From the NCBI GenBank assembly GCA_948099385.1, contig CANUEZ040000014.1:3038001-3102000 (forward strand): a stretch of 64,000 nt of DNA, in the 5' to 3' direction. The notes below the pieces were generated by a model, which made no database searches, was not told the origin of the DNA, and worked only from the letters and a program-made list of their open reading frames with translations. Shown here in pieces: positions 34,228 to 44,367 of this stretch. The position numbers and the translations under genes were made by a program. This DNA comes from Fasciola hepatica (lineage: Eukaryota; Platyhelminthes; Trematoda; Plagiorchiida; Fasciolidae). Numbering within the stretch: position 1 is the first letter of the stretch; each line of letters opens with the position of its first letter.

Positions 34228-34640
34228 TTGCAAATACGCGGCGACCGTAAGTTTGAGGAAGCCTCTGTCAGTGTGCACAATAATGAACTTCGACCTGGGC
34301 TCCTATCTTCCACATTAATCTGTGCTTTGTCGGTGCCAAACAAAGTGCGTTTAGTGCGTTCCATGGGCCTCGCAGGAGAATATGATTTCATCTTAATTTC
34401 TGAAACACGGTTGTCTGATACCAGTTCTACTTAAGACACTGCTGTGGTAGGTTATATGGCCTTCAAGAAAAGTGGATCAAATCAGTGCCGGGGAGGCTGC
34501 CAATCTATGCCACGGAAAGGTCTCGCATCATCTTTGTTTGAGCATCCATTTCCGGACGACATGAAAGATTTAGTATGGATCAACATCAGAACCAAGCATA
34601 ATGAGATTTTGATTGGCTGCGTTTACCACCCGCCTGGCTC
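34228..34640 (+). pseudogene. LINE-C endonuclease N-terminal half
   Basis: Frames read LICALSVPNKVRLVRSMGL, YDFILISETRLSDTSST, then GYMAFKKSGSNQCRGGC, PFPDDMKDLVWINI and EILIGCVYHPPGS. These match the first half of the LINE-B endonuclease (YNFILVTESWLSD, GYKSFSKG, LILGCVYRPP). The GDFN and SDH blocks are deleted. Confidence 0.78.
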
Positions 34641-34781
34641 AGAGAAATGCAACTTCGGAGGATTTCGTTGTAATTTCTGCATCCATGGTACAGATGACTC
34701 TCCCGCAGTTAGTTCGATTCCGACACTTAATTCCCCGGAAAGTTTGTCTACGGCTTTCTTCACCCAAACTATATATCACCT

Positions 34782-35600
34782 GTGTTGTCATGTATTAGAC
34801 TGTCTTATCACCCTGGGCCCGATGCGTTACCTACGGCCATTTTCGGGTTTGGCAGACCAAGTACTTCAATTTTATTGTCAAACATAGTTAGTATCCTAGG
34901 CGATGGAAAGCCTCAGGTAATATTCCAATTTATAAAAGGGATCAAAACAAGATCCAGAAGCTATAGACTAGTCAGCCACGTCCCAGTTGTCTCAAGGATC
35001 ATGAATGGGTTGATTAAAGCTGAGCTTACGAATTAAACTCTCTCAGAAATAATCCTATAAATACCGCCCAGCCTGGTTTTCGTAACAATCGCCCATGTTC
35101 TACTTGTAAGAGTGATTTTTTAAGTCGCGCGACGATGGTTGCCAACAACGACAAGCGAATGATTATAACTTTTCTCGACATGACTGAAGCTCTTGACCGA
35201 GTTTCACACTCTCCACTTGTAGCCGAAACAGAAACTTATGAAATCATTGAGCCCTCATATTCCTGGCTGTCATCTTGTTTGTCTTCACGCTATCAGGTGG
35301 TAAAAGTAAGTGACACAGTGTCACTAGCGGCATCGTTCAAGGAAGCTTTCTGGAGCTCTACTCTCTCTAATGCATGTAAACGGTGTATTCTGAGTAATCC
35401 GTCACTGAACTCCCTCTCTCTCTTCAGATGGAGCCAAAATCTTGTATACTTTTGACCCCCACTGTTTGGACACTACCATTAGTAACATATTGCAGGATCT
35501 CATTTCACTAAGCACTAAAATGACCACCTGGTAAATGAAGTTTTCTCCTGGAAAGAGTGGTATTCTAACTTGGTAATATACTTTTCCAACAGGGCTGCTT
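34782..35600 (+). pseudogene. LINE-C reverse transcriptase
   Basis: CIRLSYHPGPDALPTAIFGFG, then SHVPVVSRIMNGLIKAELTN, QPGFRNNRPCSTC, IITFLDMTEALDRVSHSPLV and SSCLSSRYQVVKVSD follow the LINE-B RT order. The FADD box is reduced to D-G-A-K in a shifted frame (about 35.42 kb). It is non-functional. Confidence 0.78.
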
Positions 35601-37370
35601 AGCACAGATGGTCAAATTGCAAAAATTCATCAACACGAGACCTGGGTCTTCATTACTCTTGCTTGTTTAACTTCTCGGAACACAGACCTATTAAAGTTTC
35701 GAGGGCTCGAAGGCTGATTGGATTACTCTATGGAACATTTCTATTAACAGAAAAAAACTCAATGCCTATAAGACCCAAGTCAAATCACTTTTGGAATAGG
35801 GGTAGGTAGTTTATTCCAATATACGACAGTGTGACCGAATATCCATTGAGAACATGCAAACAACATCCACAGATCAATTGCTAGGTTATTCTACAAAACT
35901 AAACTATAAACAACGCTGCAGTCTTCTACATCCAAATCCTCCTTGACTACGAAGACTAAAAAATGATGTCTCTTTTCCATAAACTCAATAAACGTCAGAT
36001 TTGTGGCTCATCAACACAACCCAGAATACCCACCGACTCTCGGTACTAATTACGGCGAAGCAGTTCTTCTGTGGCTGCCCCAATTTCTAAGACAATTATG
36101 GGGTCTCATTTCTTCATATTAAAGATCTCTCCGCTTCGGAATAAAATGCCAACAGAGGTCCGTTGACTTGACCACCCACCAGAGTTTGGGACTGTAGACG
36201 AATCCTTTGCAGTGCATAAAGTAATCCATACCATCAACATTCATATCGCAGAGGATAGGGCTTAGAAAATTGGTTTGGATTTTGATAAACTTCACACCAT
36301 TAACCAGTTAACCGCACTGGAATGCATCCAGACTTCCGCTTCCCTTTCGACATTCTTCCAGATTAGCTGTCCTTTGGATTTTCATAAGGGCCGACCGCCA
36401 AAAACTTTTCCAGTCATCCGGCAGCCAAGTACAGTGCAAAGATATTTCTATTTCCTTTCATCCTTATTTACCAGGTCACTAGCCTCTGGAATCACATAAT
36501 CGCGAAAATCGATGAACTGCCGACGGACTTCACAAACGGATCACCTGCATTATCCCATTAATCAACAAGCAAGACCTCCCCGGGATGTACCATCGGTATT
36601 CTCCACATCACCTCTCAAACTCCACTTAGCTTGACCCTATTCGCATTCAAACCTCTGTACAATTCGATGGTTGAAATACCGTGCAAAAACCAGGCAAATG
36701 ATCTCTTCTTTTTGTTGTCGTTTTAATGACACATCATAACAAGCATTTTTCGAAATGCACAAAAAGCTGTTGTTCTTTCACATCTTCCAGCATGTCCATA
36801 GTGTAGACACGTTACAACTCCTAATCTTCAGTTCAGCTTTACAGAATCTAACGGGAGTTTTCTCCAGTTCTTCCACAAAGCCCCATGCGTTTTTTCGCGG
36901 TGGTCAGTTTTAGCACTTTCTGCGGCACAAAAGTCGGCAACCCTGCCAGTGGAACACAATAAACTTGTTTCATCGCATATTTCTTTTTTTACCAGTTTTG
37001 GATTAGGCTAGGCCTTCGACTGCATTTATCCCGAAATCACTTTAAAATCGTGATTAGTTTGGCTCTACCTCATTATCCGTTCGTTTTTAACATTTTCCGC
37101 GTCAATTTTTCGCATTATTTGACGTTCCATTCAGCTGAACCCCACACAGAACATTTTCCCACAAAGAACACGAATCTCAAATTTGCCAGCTTATTTGTTC
37201 TGAATTTACCTCAACCAGCGTAGAATCTAATTTGACCATTCATTTTATTCTACTTCGTACACTAGTGATAAAATGCTTTCCAGTTCTTTATATCTGCATG
37301 ACCTGTGGACTCTGATCATGCTTATCTCATGCAAACAGTCCATGATTAGGAAGTAAACCACATCCACTGC

Positions 37371-37633
37371 GTCATGAACTTAGGATCCAAGATTTGTGAT
37401 ATTGCAGGAGAATAGGTTGAGTATTGACCTGCAGCTGACAAACAAGTACCACAGGACTTCGAAGTGTGCGCCATTAAAGAGGCCCAACTGCTCACCTCGG
37501 AACAATGGAACTGGCTAGGTAACCAGTCAGGGGCTGCTTCTTGTGAGGGACGAAGAGGGCTGACAAAATTACTGGCTGCCAACGTAGAGGGGTTTTCATG
37601 GTCTCAAGTGGAACCAGGACGCACACAAGCAGT

Positions 37634-37634
<1 letters not shown>
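37371..37634. other. Spacer between two opposed LINE tails
   Basis: About 265 bases with no recognised feature. It lies between the plus-strand LINE-C end and the minus-strand LINE tail. Confidence 0.5.
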
Positions 37635-37667
<33 letters not shown>

Positions 37668-37860
37668 GTTTATTTCGGAAGCGCCCGAAGCATGCCATGT
37701 GCATGATCATGTAGATACAGGTGATGGAATGGGCAGATATAATTCATGGAAATATGGAGACTCTCATGGAAATATTGGGTAAAAAGGCTCAGAAGGGGGA
37801 ATAAGGTAGGATGAAAATAGTATAAACGTATGCACATCATAGCGATTGTGTGGAGTTTAA
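37635..37860 (-). mobile_element. LINE 3' end, minus strand, with (ATT)n tail
   Basis: On the minus strand CATGGCATGC, TTCGG-GCGCTT-CCGAA, AATAAACCATT and (ATT)n form the same 3' terminus as LINE-B, with a 5-bp hairpin at 37,674-37,689. Only a short 3' UTR part remains before the gypsy-like sequence begins. Confidence 0.72.
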
Positions 37861-38374
37861 ATGAGCTCAAGAGCGGATTTGAATGGACATTATATCAACA
37901 CAAGAGAAGCAGCATCAATCAAACAACCGTTCGGACTAGTTCAGGTACACAACGGGAATGAAGTAGACAACATAGTTAAGGAAATTTTGGAAAATCGGGT
38001 CATCTGTCCTTCAGTTTCTCTCTGGGCCTCCACAATGGTGATTGTAAAATGGAAGACGGATCCCTAAGAATGTGCTTGGACATAGTCAACTTAATGCCAC
38101 CACAAAGAAAGACTTCTTTCAAATACCCCTTATCGAAGAAACACTGGGGGCCGAGGCGGGATCTAGGTAATTTCCAACCGCGGAACTGCTGTCTGGATAC
38201 TGGCAGGTGCACGTTAGCCTGGAGGGCCGAGGAAGACGGCCTTCGTGTTTCCGTCTGATTTGTACTAGTTCCAAACCAGCCCTGTCGGGGTGACCAATGC
38301 TCCCGATACTTTTCTGCGCCTGATACAGAAGGTACCGGGCGATCTTACACCGACGAAGTGCGTGATACACCCGG

Positions 38375-38867
38375 ATGATATTATCGTTGATAGTTGGACC
38401 TACCCCGGGAGCCGAACCCTTCTTTCTGGGAGTGGACACAGACAAGGTGGAAATTGATGCAGCATTGCCCCAGAAGCAGAAAGGTATAGAACGATTCATA
38501 GCATATGGCAGCCGACGTTTAAATAAGCATGAGAAAAACCAATGCAAAACACGGAAGGAAAAGTTGGCAATGGTATGCTTCTCCTCTCATTTCCGCCATA
38601 ACCTACTGGGGAAAAGTGGTTATCTTTCGAACCAAGTCTCAGGCTCTAGTTTGGTTGCAGTCGTCCGAAGGTGCTACTGGCCAAGTTGTCAGGTGGCAGG
38701 AAAAGTTGCAAGAGTATCAGTTTCAGTATGTCCAACGCTTGAGGTGCAGCCATCAGAAAGCGGATGCCCTCTCAGAAAGACCTAGTAGGGCACTTGGAGA
38801 GTGTCCCACTTGCTCCAGCGCTCACGGGCCGGCTATCCAGCTGCAGGCCGCGCCGCCGTATATTTAG
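38375..38867 (+). pseudogene. Ty3/gypsy RNase H domain, frameshifted
   Basis: The first frame carries LFLGVDTDKVEIDAALPQK (the 'DASxxGxGAVLxQ' block, with the Ser lost), IERFIAYGSRRLNKHEKNQC and ARKEKLA-like KTRKEKLAMVCF. The second frame (from about 38,529) carries VWLQSSEGATGQVVRWQEKL, QEYQFQYVQRL and HQKADALSERP, the end of RNase H. One frameshift near 38.58-38.6 kb separates them. Confidence 0.82.
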
Positions 38868-39059
38868 AAGGAAAGCCAAGCGAGGGATCCAGAATTGGAG
38901 CTGATATATAGGTGACTGGTCGAAGTACCAAACCGGCACGAGAAGGCTTGGCTGGGAGTAGTTATGAAACAATGTGCCTATGGACTTCACCGACACATTT
39001 GCCGGCGCTGGATGGTGTCGTGTACTTTCAAAGCGGCCCTACGTATACTCGCGGGCTAG

Positions 39060-39990
39060 CGATGCCCCAAACGGCGGTCACAAAGGCACTTTCGGAGGAG
39101 CATCGGAAACGGGGACATGCTGACTATCGGAAGAAGCTCACGGCAGTATGACAGAGATTTCGGTGGCTACATCAAATCCGATATGTCGTTATTTTGTAAC
39201 ACGTGTCGCTTATACCCTGAGCCGAAATCACCCAGGTCAGGTAAAATGGCCCCTTTGATACCTGGGGCAATGGGCTATCCAAATGAGCTACCAGGAATCG
39301 AAACCTTTGGCCCCTTACACACGACCAAATGAAAAGGGTATATTTTAGTCAAGGCTGACCATTTTACTAAGTGGTGCCAGGCTGAACCTCTTGCAAGAAT
39401 TGACTTGGGGACGGTGGCTCAAACAATGGTGGGTACTTGGACCGCTCGGTGGACTTAGCCCTTATCTACTCAAGTTTCGAGAGCTGTCAGCTGGCCGTTC
39501 GGTGCCAGCTTCTCGGGAAGGAGAAGCTCGGACTAAGCAGCACCTCCCACAGGGGGAAGGGTCCGTGGAACCAACCAACTTGGCTCTCAAAAGCCCGTTG
39601 AAGATGTTCTCATAAAGGAGGAGTACTAGGTTCTCGGATGTGACGTCACAGAATTACACGTTGGCCTACGGTGCATCGATTCAAGCAGCCACTGGCCAGT
39701 CTCCACATTCTATGTTGACGGGGAAAGAGATTTGACTACCCATAGATTTGACGGTCCTAAGTCCAGCCGGGGAGATGTTGACCTCTACCAAGTATGTAGC
39801 AGGGTTGTGTCGGACTTTGACTGAATGTCATCGAATGGCCCGAATTCACTCGAAAACTGTTAAGTGCCATCAGAGTGAATTTCACAACCGTAAACAGCAT
39901 GGTGGGTCGGTGCAGCCCGGAGGTGAAGTATGGCTGAGAGTGGCGAAGTCAAGGCGTGGTATGTTCGCGAGACCAAAGCATCAATAGAGC
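39060..39990 (+). pseudogene. Ty3/gypsy integrase, degraded
   Basis: The His of the zinc-binding N-terminus survives (HRKRGHADYRKKL), followed by the core blocks GIETFGPLHTTK (first catalytic Asp now Glu), ADHFTKWCQAEPL and YGASIQAATGQSPHSMLTGK. The C-terminal part reads SEFHNRKQHGGSVQPGGEVWLRV. Stops and frameshifts interrupt every block. Confidence 0.78.
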
Positions 39991-40222
39991 GGACCGTTTA
40001 TCGCGGCCGAAAACCTCGCTCCAGGTGTGGCCCGCATGGCGAAAGCTGGTGCCAATCCGGAAGGTGAAGTCTTGGTGGCACACTCTGATCAACGGAAGCC
40101 TGTACCAGCGATACAGTCCATTGCATGTCGGAGAGGTGAGGAAGTTCCGTCGGTGGTAGAGGAAGTTGAGATAGCTAGTGAGGGGCCGGGGGCAGCCATA
40201 TCAGTGGAGGAGGCCGAGTAGT

Positions 40223-40698
40223 GAATAGTTATCACTACCTTAATCACCCTCTCGTTTCTGCTTCGCCTTCAGATGCCATTTCGGTTACCCCAGCCGGCGA
40301 GAAAACTGACGAAGCAAGAGTGAACCGCCCCCTGAGGCTGCTGCATTGAGCCCTCCCTGAACTGCCTAAATACCCCAGACGATGCAGACCCCCAAATGCA
40401 GCCGGGCTTATTAGGTAGATTTCAAAGGGAGAAAAAGATGTGGTGCCCGATGACAAAGCCGCAGTGGTCAGTCAGGGAATGGTGAAAAGACCGGAGCTTC
40501 GGGTTTTAACACGGCCTTCCCAAGGTCTCCGAGAGTGAAGGCTTTTCCAGCCCCGGTACTAAAGGAATGGACCGTCTCATCTCCGAGAGGAGAGAAGTAA
40601 GACAATTGACCCCCAAAGAGACTTCAAGGACGGTGATGTGAAAAGAAACCTAGGAGTAGGAAAGTGTACTAATAGACAGTAGCCCTGGGAATGCAACC
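40223..40698. other. Junction between gypsy and CR1-like elements, no gene recognised
   Basis: About 480 purine-rich bases with no long frame or motif. They probably belong to one of the two flanking elements. Confidence 0.4.
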
Positions 40699-41418
40699 GT
40701 GATACGAAAAAACTGTCCCGGGTGCTCGGGTTCCGCTTTCGAGAGACTGCATTTTGCCTCCAGGGAAAGCAGGAAAATAGTGGAGGGTGTTGCGATGCTC
40801 GTGGCCTACAACAATGCAGCAAGTATGGGCAACAAACGGCCAGAGCCCAAAGCTGGGACACAGGGAGCAGAAGTGATGACAGTCAACGAAGTGAGGCTGC
40901 GAGCGGGCGAAAGCGACAATGAACTGATCCCAAGCTTCTCCTCAGGCTTAGGGGTGGATAGGTTGGACGGTCCAACCGGAGGCGGTATGATGGTCCCCCT
41001 AGCGGAGCAGCATGACGGCTCGGAAGGCAGTCGACTTGTCAAGCCCAATGTACAAGCAATAGAGGTTGTAGTGGCTACAGGCGGACCGAAAGCTTCGGTT
41101 GTTTGCATGTATCCAAACCCAGGAGCGGAAGGTGCTGAGAACAGTGACCCGTTTGACTTCCTGACCAAGGTTGTTAATGCCGGACGGAAGTTACTTACTA
41201 TAGGTGATTTCAAGGCACCTAAAGTAGATTGGACCCCGGAAACCGCTCCAGAAGGCACATTTGGGGAGAGGTTGCTCCACCTAATCCACGGAAAGGCTCT
41301 TGCCCAACACGATGGGCAAGTGAAAAGATGGCGGTTTGGTCAGTCACCGTCAGTCCTTGAACTGGTAATGGCCAGAGCCCCAGAAGACCCAAAACAACTG
41401 GAAGTCGGGGACATATAG
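40699..41418 (+). pseudogene. CR1-like endonuclease domain
   Basis: This 239-codon frame contains VAYNNAASMGNKRPEPK, EVMTVNEVRLRAGESDNELI, GGGMMVPL, ASVVCMYPNPGA, LLTIGDFKAPKVDWT and PSVLELVMARAPED. In active CR1 endonucleases these are 'NARSL.NK', 'TETWL', 'GGV.L', 'YRPP', 'GDFN.P.IDW' and 'S.LDLV'. Here Asn of GDFN is Lys and the TETW box is NEVR, so catalysis is lost although the frame is still open. Confidence 0.82.
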
Positions 41419-41659
41419 GAAAGAGTGGTCATGGCTTACCCCAGTATAGGCTAGACCTTCAGGGAATAAGTGCGCCCGATAAATTCTGTAGGAACTCAAA
41501 TATAGACGGGAACAGCTTGATCGAACGGGGCCTCTGGATGAATGCAACGTAGGATACTAATGGAGTTGGATCTGGAGCAGACTGTCGGAAATAACAGAGG
41601 CTGTCGTACCACGTAGAAGGGTCAAACGAAACTGTTTGCCACCGTAGCGGACGAGCAGT

Positions 41660-42836
41660 GTGAGAAAAGCTCTAAAATGGAGGCGAACAGCATTCAAAAA
41701 GTACGGAAGCATCAGAGGCTACCGGACCTTTATTCGGTTCAGATCAGCGAAAACTGGACTACCTCAGGTACATAAACGGCGCAGGAACAACTGCGGGGGA
41801 GGTATTGCGCGGAAAGTCAAAGGCAATTCGAGGGCACATTACAACTACTTTCAATATAAGGCAGCACAGAGGAGAGGAGTAGGCGTGGTTAGGAACTCAC
41901 AGGGAGTGCAGGCAAAAAGCAGGCAGGACAAAGCAGAGATCCCGTCGGATTTTTTTCAGCAGGTATACAGACAGGACCAGGGTGTTCAGGGGCTGCCTGC
42001 GACCAGGGGCAGTGAAGTCTCGGAAATAGAGGACGGAGAAATCAATGCAAGAGAGGGGTTGAACAACCTGAAGCAGTTAGGTGTATCCAAGGTGGCGGGG
42101 CCGGATGACACCCACCCGGCAATATTGGAGCCACTGGCGTCCAACCTGATTGAACCCCTAGCCAAGCTGCTGAAAGCTTCACTGGACAAGAGTGTGCTAC
42201 CAAAAGACCGTTTACAAAGGGGGAGACAGAAACATATCTACCAGTAACGGGCCAAATAACTTGACATCAGTGGTGATTAAAACTCCCGGGGGAGTACTAC
42301 GGGATAGAATAGTGGAGCATTTAGAGGGACAAGCTGATAACTGCCAACCAGCATGGGTTCTGTCACAGGCGCTCTTGTCTCTGCAACCTAGTAGGGAACT
42401 AGCCCAGTGGATTGAGGAGAATGAGTGGAAGTCTGCTAGCTGAATTTCCAAAGGGCTTTTGTTTCGGTTAGCCACAGGTTGCTCGAAGCAAAGGTGGAAT
42501 CGATTCAACTTACGGCGAAAATACAGAAGTGGATTGCACGAAGTCTAAGGGAGGAAGTTTTCCAGGGGGAGAATGAAAGGCTCCTTGCCGGACGATGGCA
42601 GACTGCACAGTGGCTTTTCACAAGGGTCAGTCCTGGGACCCCTGTTTTTCCTGATGCATATTACCGATCTGGCGGACGGGTCGGAAAACCCGTGCTTCTC
42701 GTTCGCGGATAACTTCAAAGTGGTAGGAGCATCAGATGATGCTGTGGTTCAAATTGACCTAGAAATGGTATATCAGCGGCCCGTGGCGTGGGATCTTCTC
42801 CTCATTCTAAGCAAATGCCAACATCTAACCAAGTAG
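41660..42836 (+). pseudogene. CR1-like reverse transcriptase, frameshifted
   Basis: This includes ARKVKGNSRAHYNYFQYKAA ('K.NPK.FF.YI'), LKQLGVSKVAGPDDTHPAIL, LLKASLDKSVLPKD, NLTSVVIKTPGGVLRDRIVE, RLLEAKVESIQLTAKIQKWI, SGFSQGSVLGPLFFLMHITDL and CFSFADNFKVVGAS. The catalytic box is F-A-D-N, so the second metal-binding Asp is lost. Frames change at about 42.24 and 42.48 kb. Confidence 0.83.
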
Positions 42837-42860
42837 GAAGGACCACGGCCCACATGATAT

Positions 42861-43432
42861 ATGGGGCCACCAGACGATTGGGAGGGGCTAGCCCGGACCA
42901 TAGAAGCGCGGGTTCTAGTTGCAACGGTCAGCGCCGATATTAAGCCAGTTTGCCAGAGCCAGAAAGCAATGCAGAAAGCACGTAGAACCCTGCACCAGCT
43001 AGGGAGGGCGGTCAGCTCTGGGAATCCGAGGTTCTTACTGCCAATGTACAAGTCTTATTTTAGGTCCCATCTAGAAAACAGAGTCCAAGCTCAGAGGACA
43101 TTTTTGGTGAGGAGCATCAAGGCTGCTGAGTAGCTGCAAGGGCGATTAACGCGATGGTTTGCAGAATACAGGCAGTTGTGCTGCAAGCAGGGGTTGGAGC
43201 ACAAGGTCATAGGGGGGACTTTTTTGAGCTGCGAGGGAATGGCTGCCTAAGGGGGCATGTACTGGCAACTGAGAAAGAGAGAACTTTGACTCGAATCAGA
43301 AGTCAGTCCTTTGCAGTCAGGGTCGCTATTGACTGCAATGGGCTTCCAGGGGTTGTGATAACCGCTAGCACGGTGGCTGAGTTCAAAAGGAGGTTAGATG
43401 AGGTGTGGATAACTGTATTCGGAGAAATATGA
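42861..43432 (+). pseudogene. CR1-like ORF2 C-terminal domain
   Basis: Two frames read ADIKPVCQSQKAMQKARRTL, LPMYKSYFRSHLENRVQAQR, then GDFFELRGNGCLRGHVLATE and QSFAVRVAIDCNGLPGVVIT, ending FKRRLDEVWITVFGEI. They match the 'YKSYVRPHLEYC...RGDLI...FS.RV...WN.LP..VV.A.S...FK..LD' tail of CR1-type ORF2. No tail repeat was noticed after it. Confidence 0.8.
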
Positions 43433-44093
43433 TCAGGAGCCTACTACCGTTTTTGTAGAAAAATGACTAGTCCCTTTAACTTCACCCATGGTGTAACACT
43501 TATCTAATACCTGCTACCCCTAATATGCGATCCTTTCTATCGGGGAGAATGACCGTGATGTGTGTGCGACTAACGGCTGAGATACGAAGAGTTGTTGAAG
43601 AGTAAGAGGGTTGGAGGTCCAATCTGAACCCTCCACGATTATAGCCAATTATTGAAGAATAGTCGTCTCTTCTAATTTTCGAAGTACTGGGGGATCCAAG
43701 GAGCTCAACGAAGCGAGAATCTGGACTTTCGAGCACCCCGCCGTCAAGTCCTGGAATCGAGTTTAATTACCTTCTGGTTTCGATACGAGTTTCACGTTGT
43801 TCCGCACTGTGCCAATACAGTCTGATTGATTCGCCGACTCCATCTTTCATTGCAACCAATTTCGTGTTGTGATTGAGTGCTTGAATCTGTGGGGCAGTAT
43901 TTTTCTGACTCACGGACCATTGAGCGTACAACACTGAACTAGGGAAGAACTTGAAGGTCTTATTTTGAAGGTCGTCAGTTTTCAAACTCAGATTTTGATC
44001 CCGTGTTATGTCGGTTCTTTCTTTACCGTCATGTATTCTCACCTTGTTCGTTATTTGTAAGTTACTATATATTCCAGTAACCACTGAAAAAAG
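43433..44093. other. Intronic or 5' flanking sequence before the first visible laminin exon
   Basis: The composition turns AT-rich at about 43.44 kb. No signal peptide or upstream exon could be recognised. The polypyrimidine tract ahead of the exon is weak. Confidence 0.5.
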
Positions 44094-44367
44094 CTGCAAT
44101 TTTGTACTCGGACGGCGAAGAATATTCATGCGAGAATACGATATGTAATCCTCGCGCTGGTGACCTGTTAATTGGAAGAGAGAGCTCACTGTGGGCATCT
44201 TCCACCTGTGGTTTACATGAGGTTGAAGCATATTGTGTCGTTACTACGAGCGATAAAAGTTTCTGCAAAGAATGTACGTCTGCACAGCCATATAACGCCA
44301 TAACGAATCCGGAAAGCCACCGAATTGAAAATGTGGTATCTCGAGTGCCAAGCAACCCAGGCAGATG
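44094..44367 (+). CDS. LAMB1: Laminin beta exon a (LN domain, N-terminal part)
   Basis: This encodes EEYSCENTICNPRAGDLLIG, STCGLHEVEAYCVV, CKECTSAQPY and NPESHRIENVV, closely following vertebrate laminin beta-1 (CYPATGDLLIGR, STCGLHKPEPYCIV, NPDSHLIENVV). The donor is TG|GTATGT at 44,368, phase 2, splitting a Trp codon. The acceptor is inferred as AAAAAAG|CT at 44,093 because an in-frame TAA at 44,078-44,080 rules out the CCAG three bases before it. That acceptor is weak, so the exact 5' edge is the least certain part. Confidence 0.9.

Larger units (their letters stand above)
32800..37370 (+). mobile_element. LINE-C: decayed, internally deleted copy of the two-ORF LINE
   Basis: ORF1 blocks (32.9-33.1 kb), a Pro-rich ORF1 C-terminal part (about 33.65-33.95 kb), endonuclease start (34.27-34.65 kb), RT (34.78-35.6 kb), the C-terminal domain (about 35.6-36.26 kb) and a 3' end near 37,311-37,366 (CTGATCATGC, then CCATGATTAGGAAGTAAACC) appear in the expected order. 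Frameshifts and stops are abundant. Between 34.65 and 34.78 kb roughly 0.8 kb is missing compared with LINE-B, removing the second half of the endonuclease and the linker. Confidence 0.82.
37861..40222 (+). mobile_element. Ty3/gypsy LTR retrotransposon pol remnant, plus strand
   Basis: The order is RT, RNase H, integrase. RT: REAASIKQPFG, ILENRVICPSVSLWASTMV, DGSLRMCLDIVNLM, SGYWQVHVSLEGRG, then CVIHPDDIIV, where the usual Y-x-D-D is H-P-D-D. RNase H: LFLGVDTDKVEIDAALPQK, FIAYGSRRLNKHEKNQCKTR, GQVVRWQEKLQEYQF, HQKADALSERP. Integrase: HRKRGHADYRKKLTAV, IETFGPLHTTK, ILVKADHFTKWCQAEPL, AYGASIQAATGQSPHSML. Multiple frameshifts are present, LTRs were not found, and gag and protease are missing. 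Confidence 0.87.
40699..43432 (+). mobile_element. CR1-like LINE ORF2 remnant (second family), plus strand
   Basis: Endonuclease (40,699-41,418), RT (about 41,660-42,836) and C-terminal domain (42,861-43,432) are all recognisable. They read closer to classical CR1 than LINE-A/B: 'GPDDTHPAILEPLA', 'VVIKTPGGVLRDRIVEHL', 'SQGSVLGPLFFLMHITDL', 'RGHVLATEKERTLTRIRSQSFAVRV', 'NGLPGVVITASTVAEFKRRLDE'. Frame changes occur every few hundred bases. The element ends near 43.43 kb, exactly where the composition changes. Confidence 0.87.
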
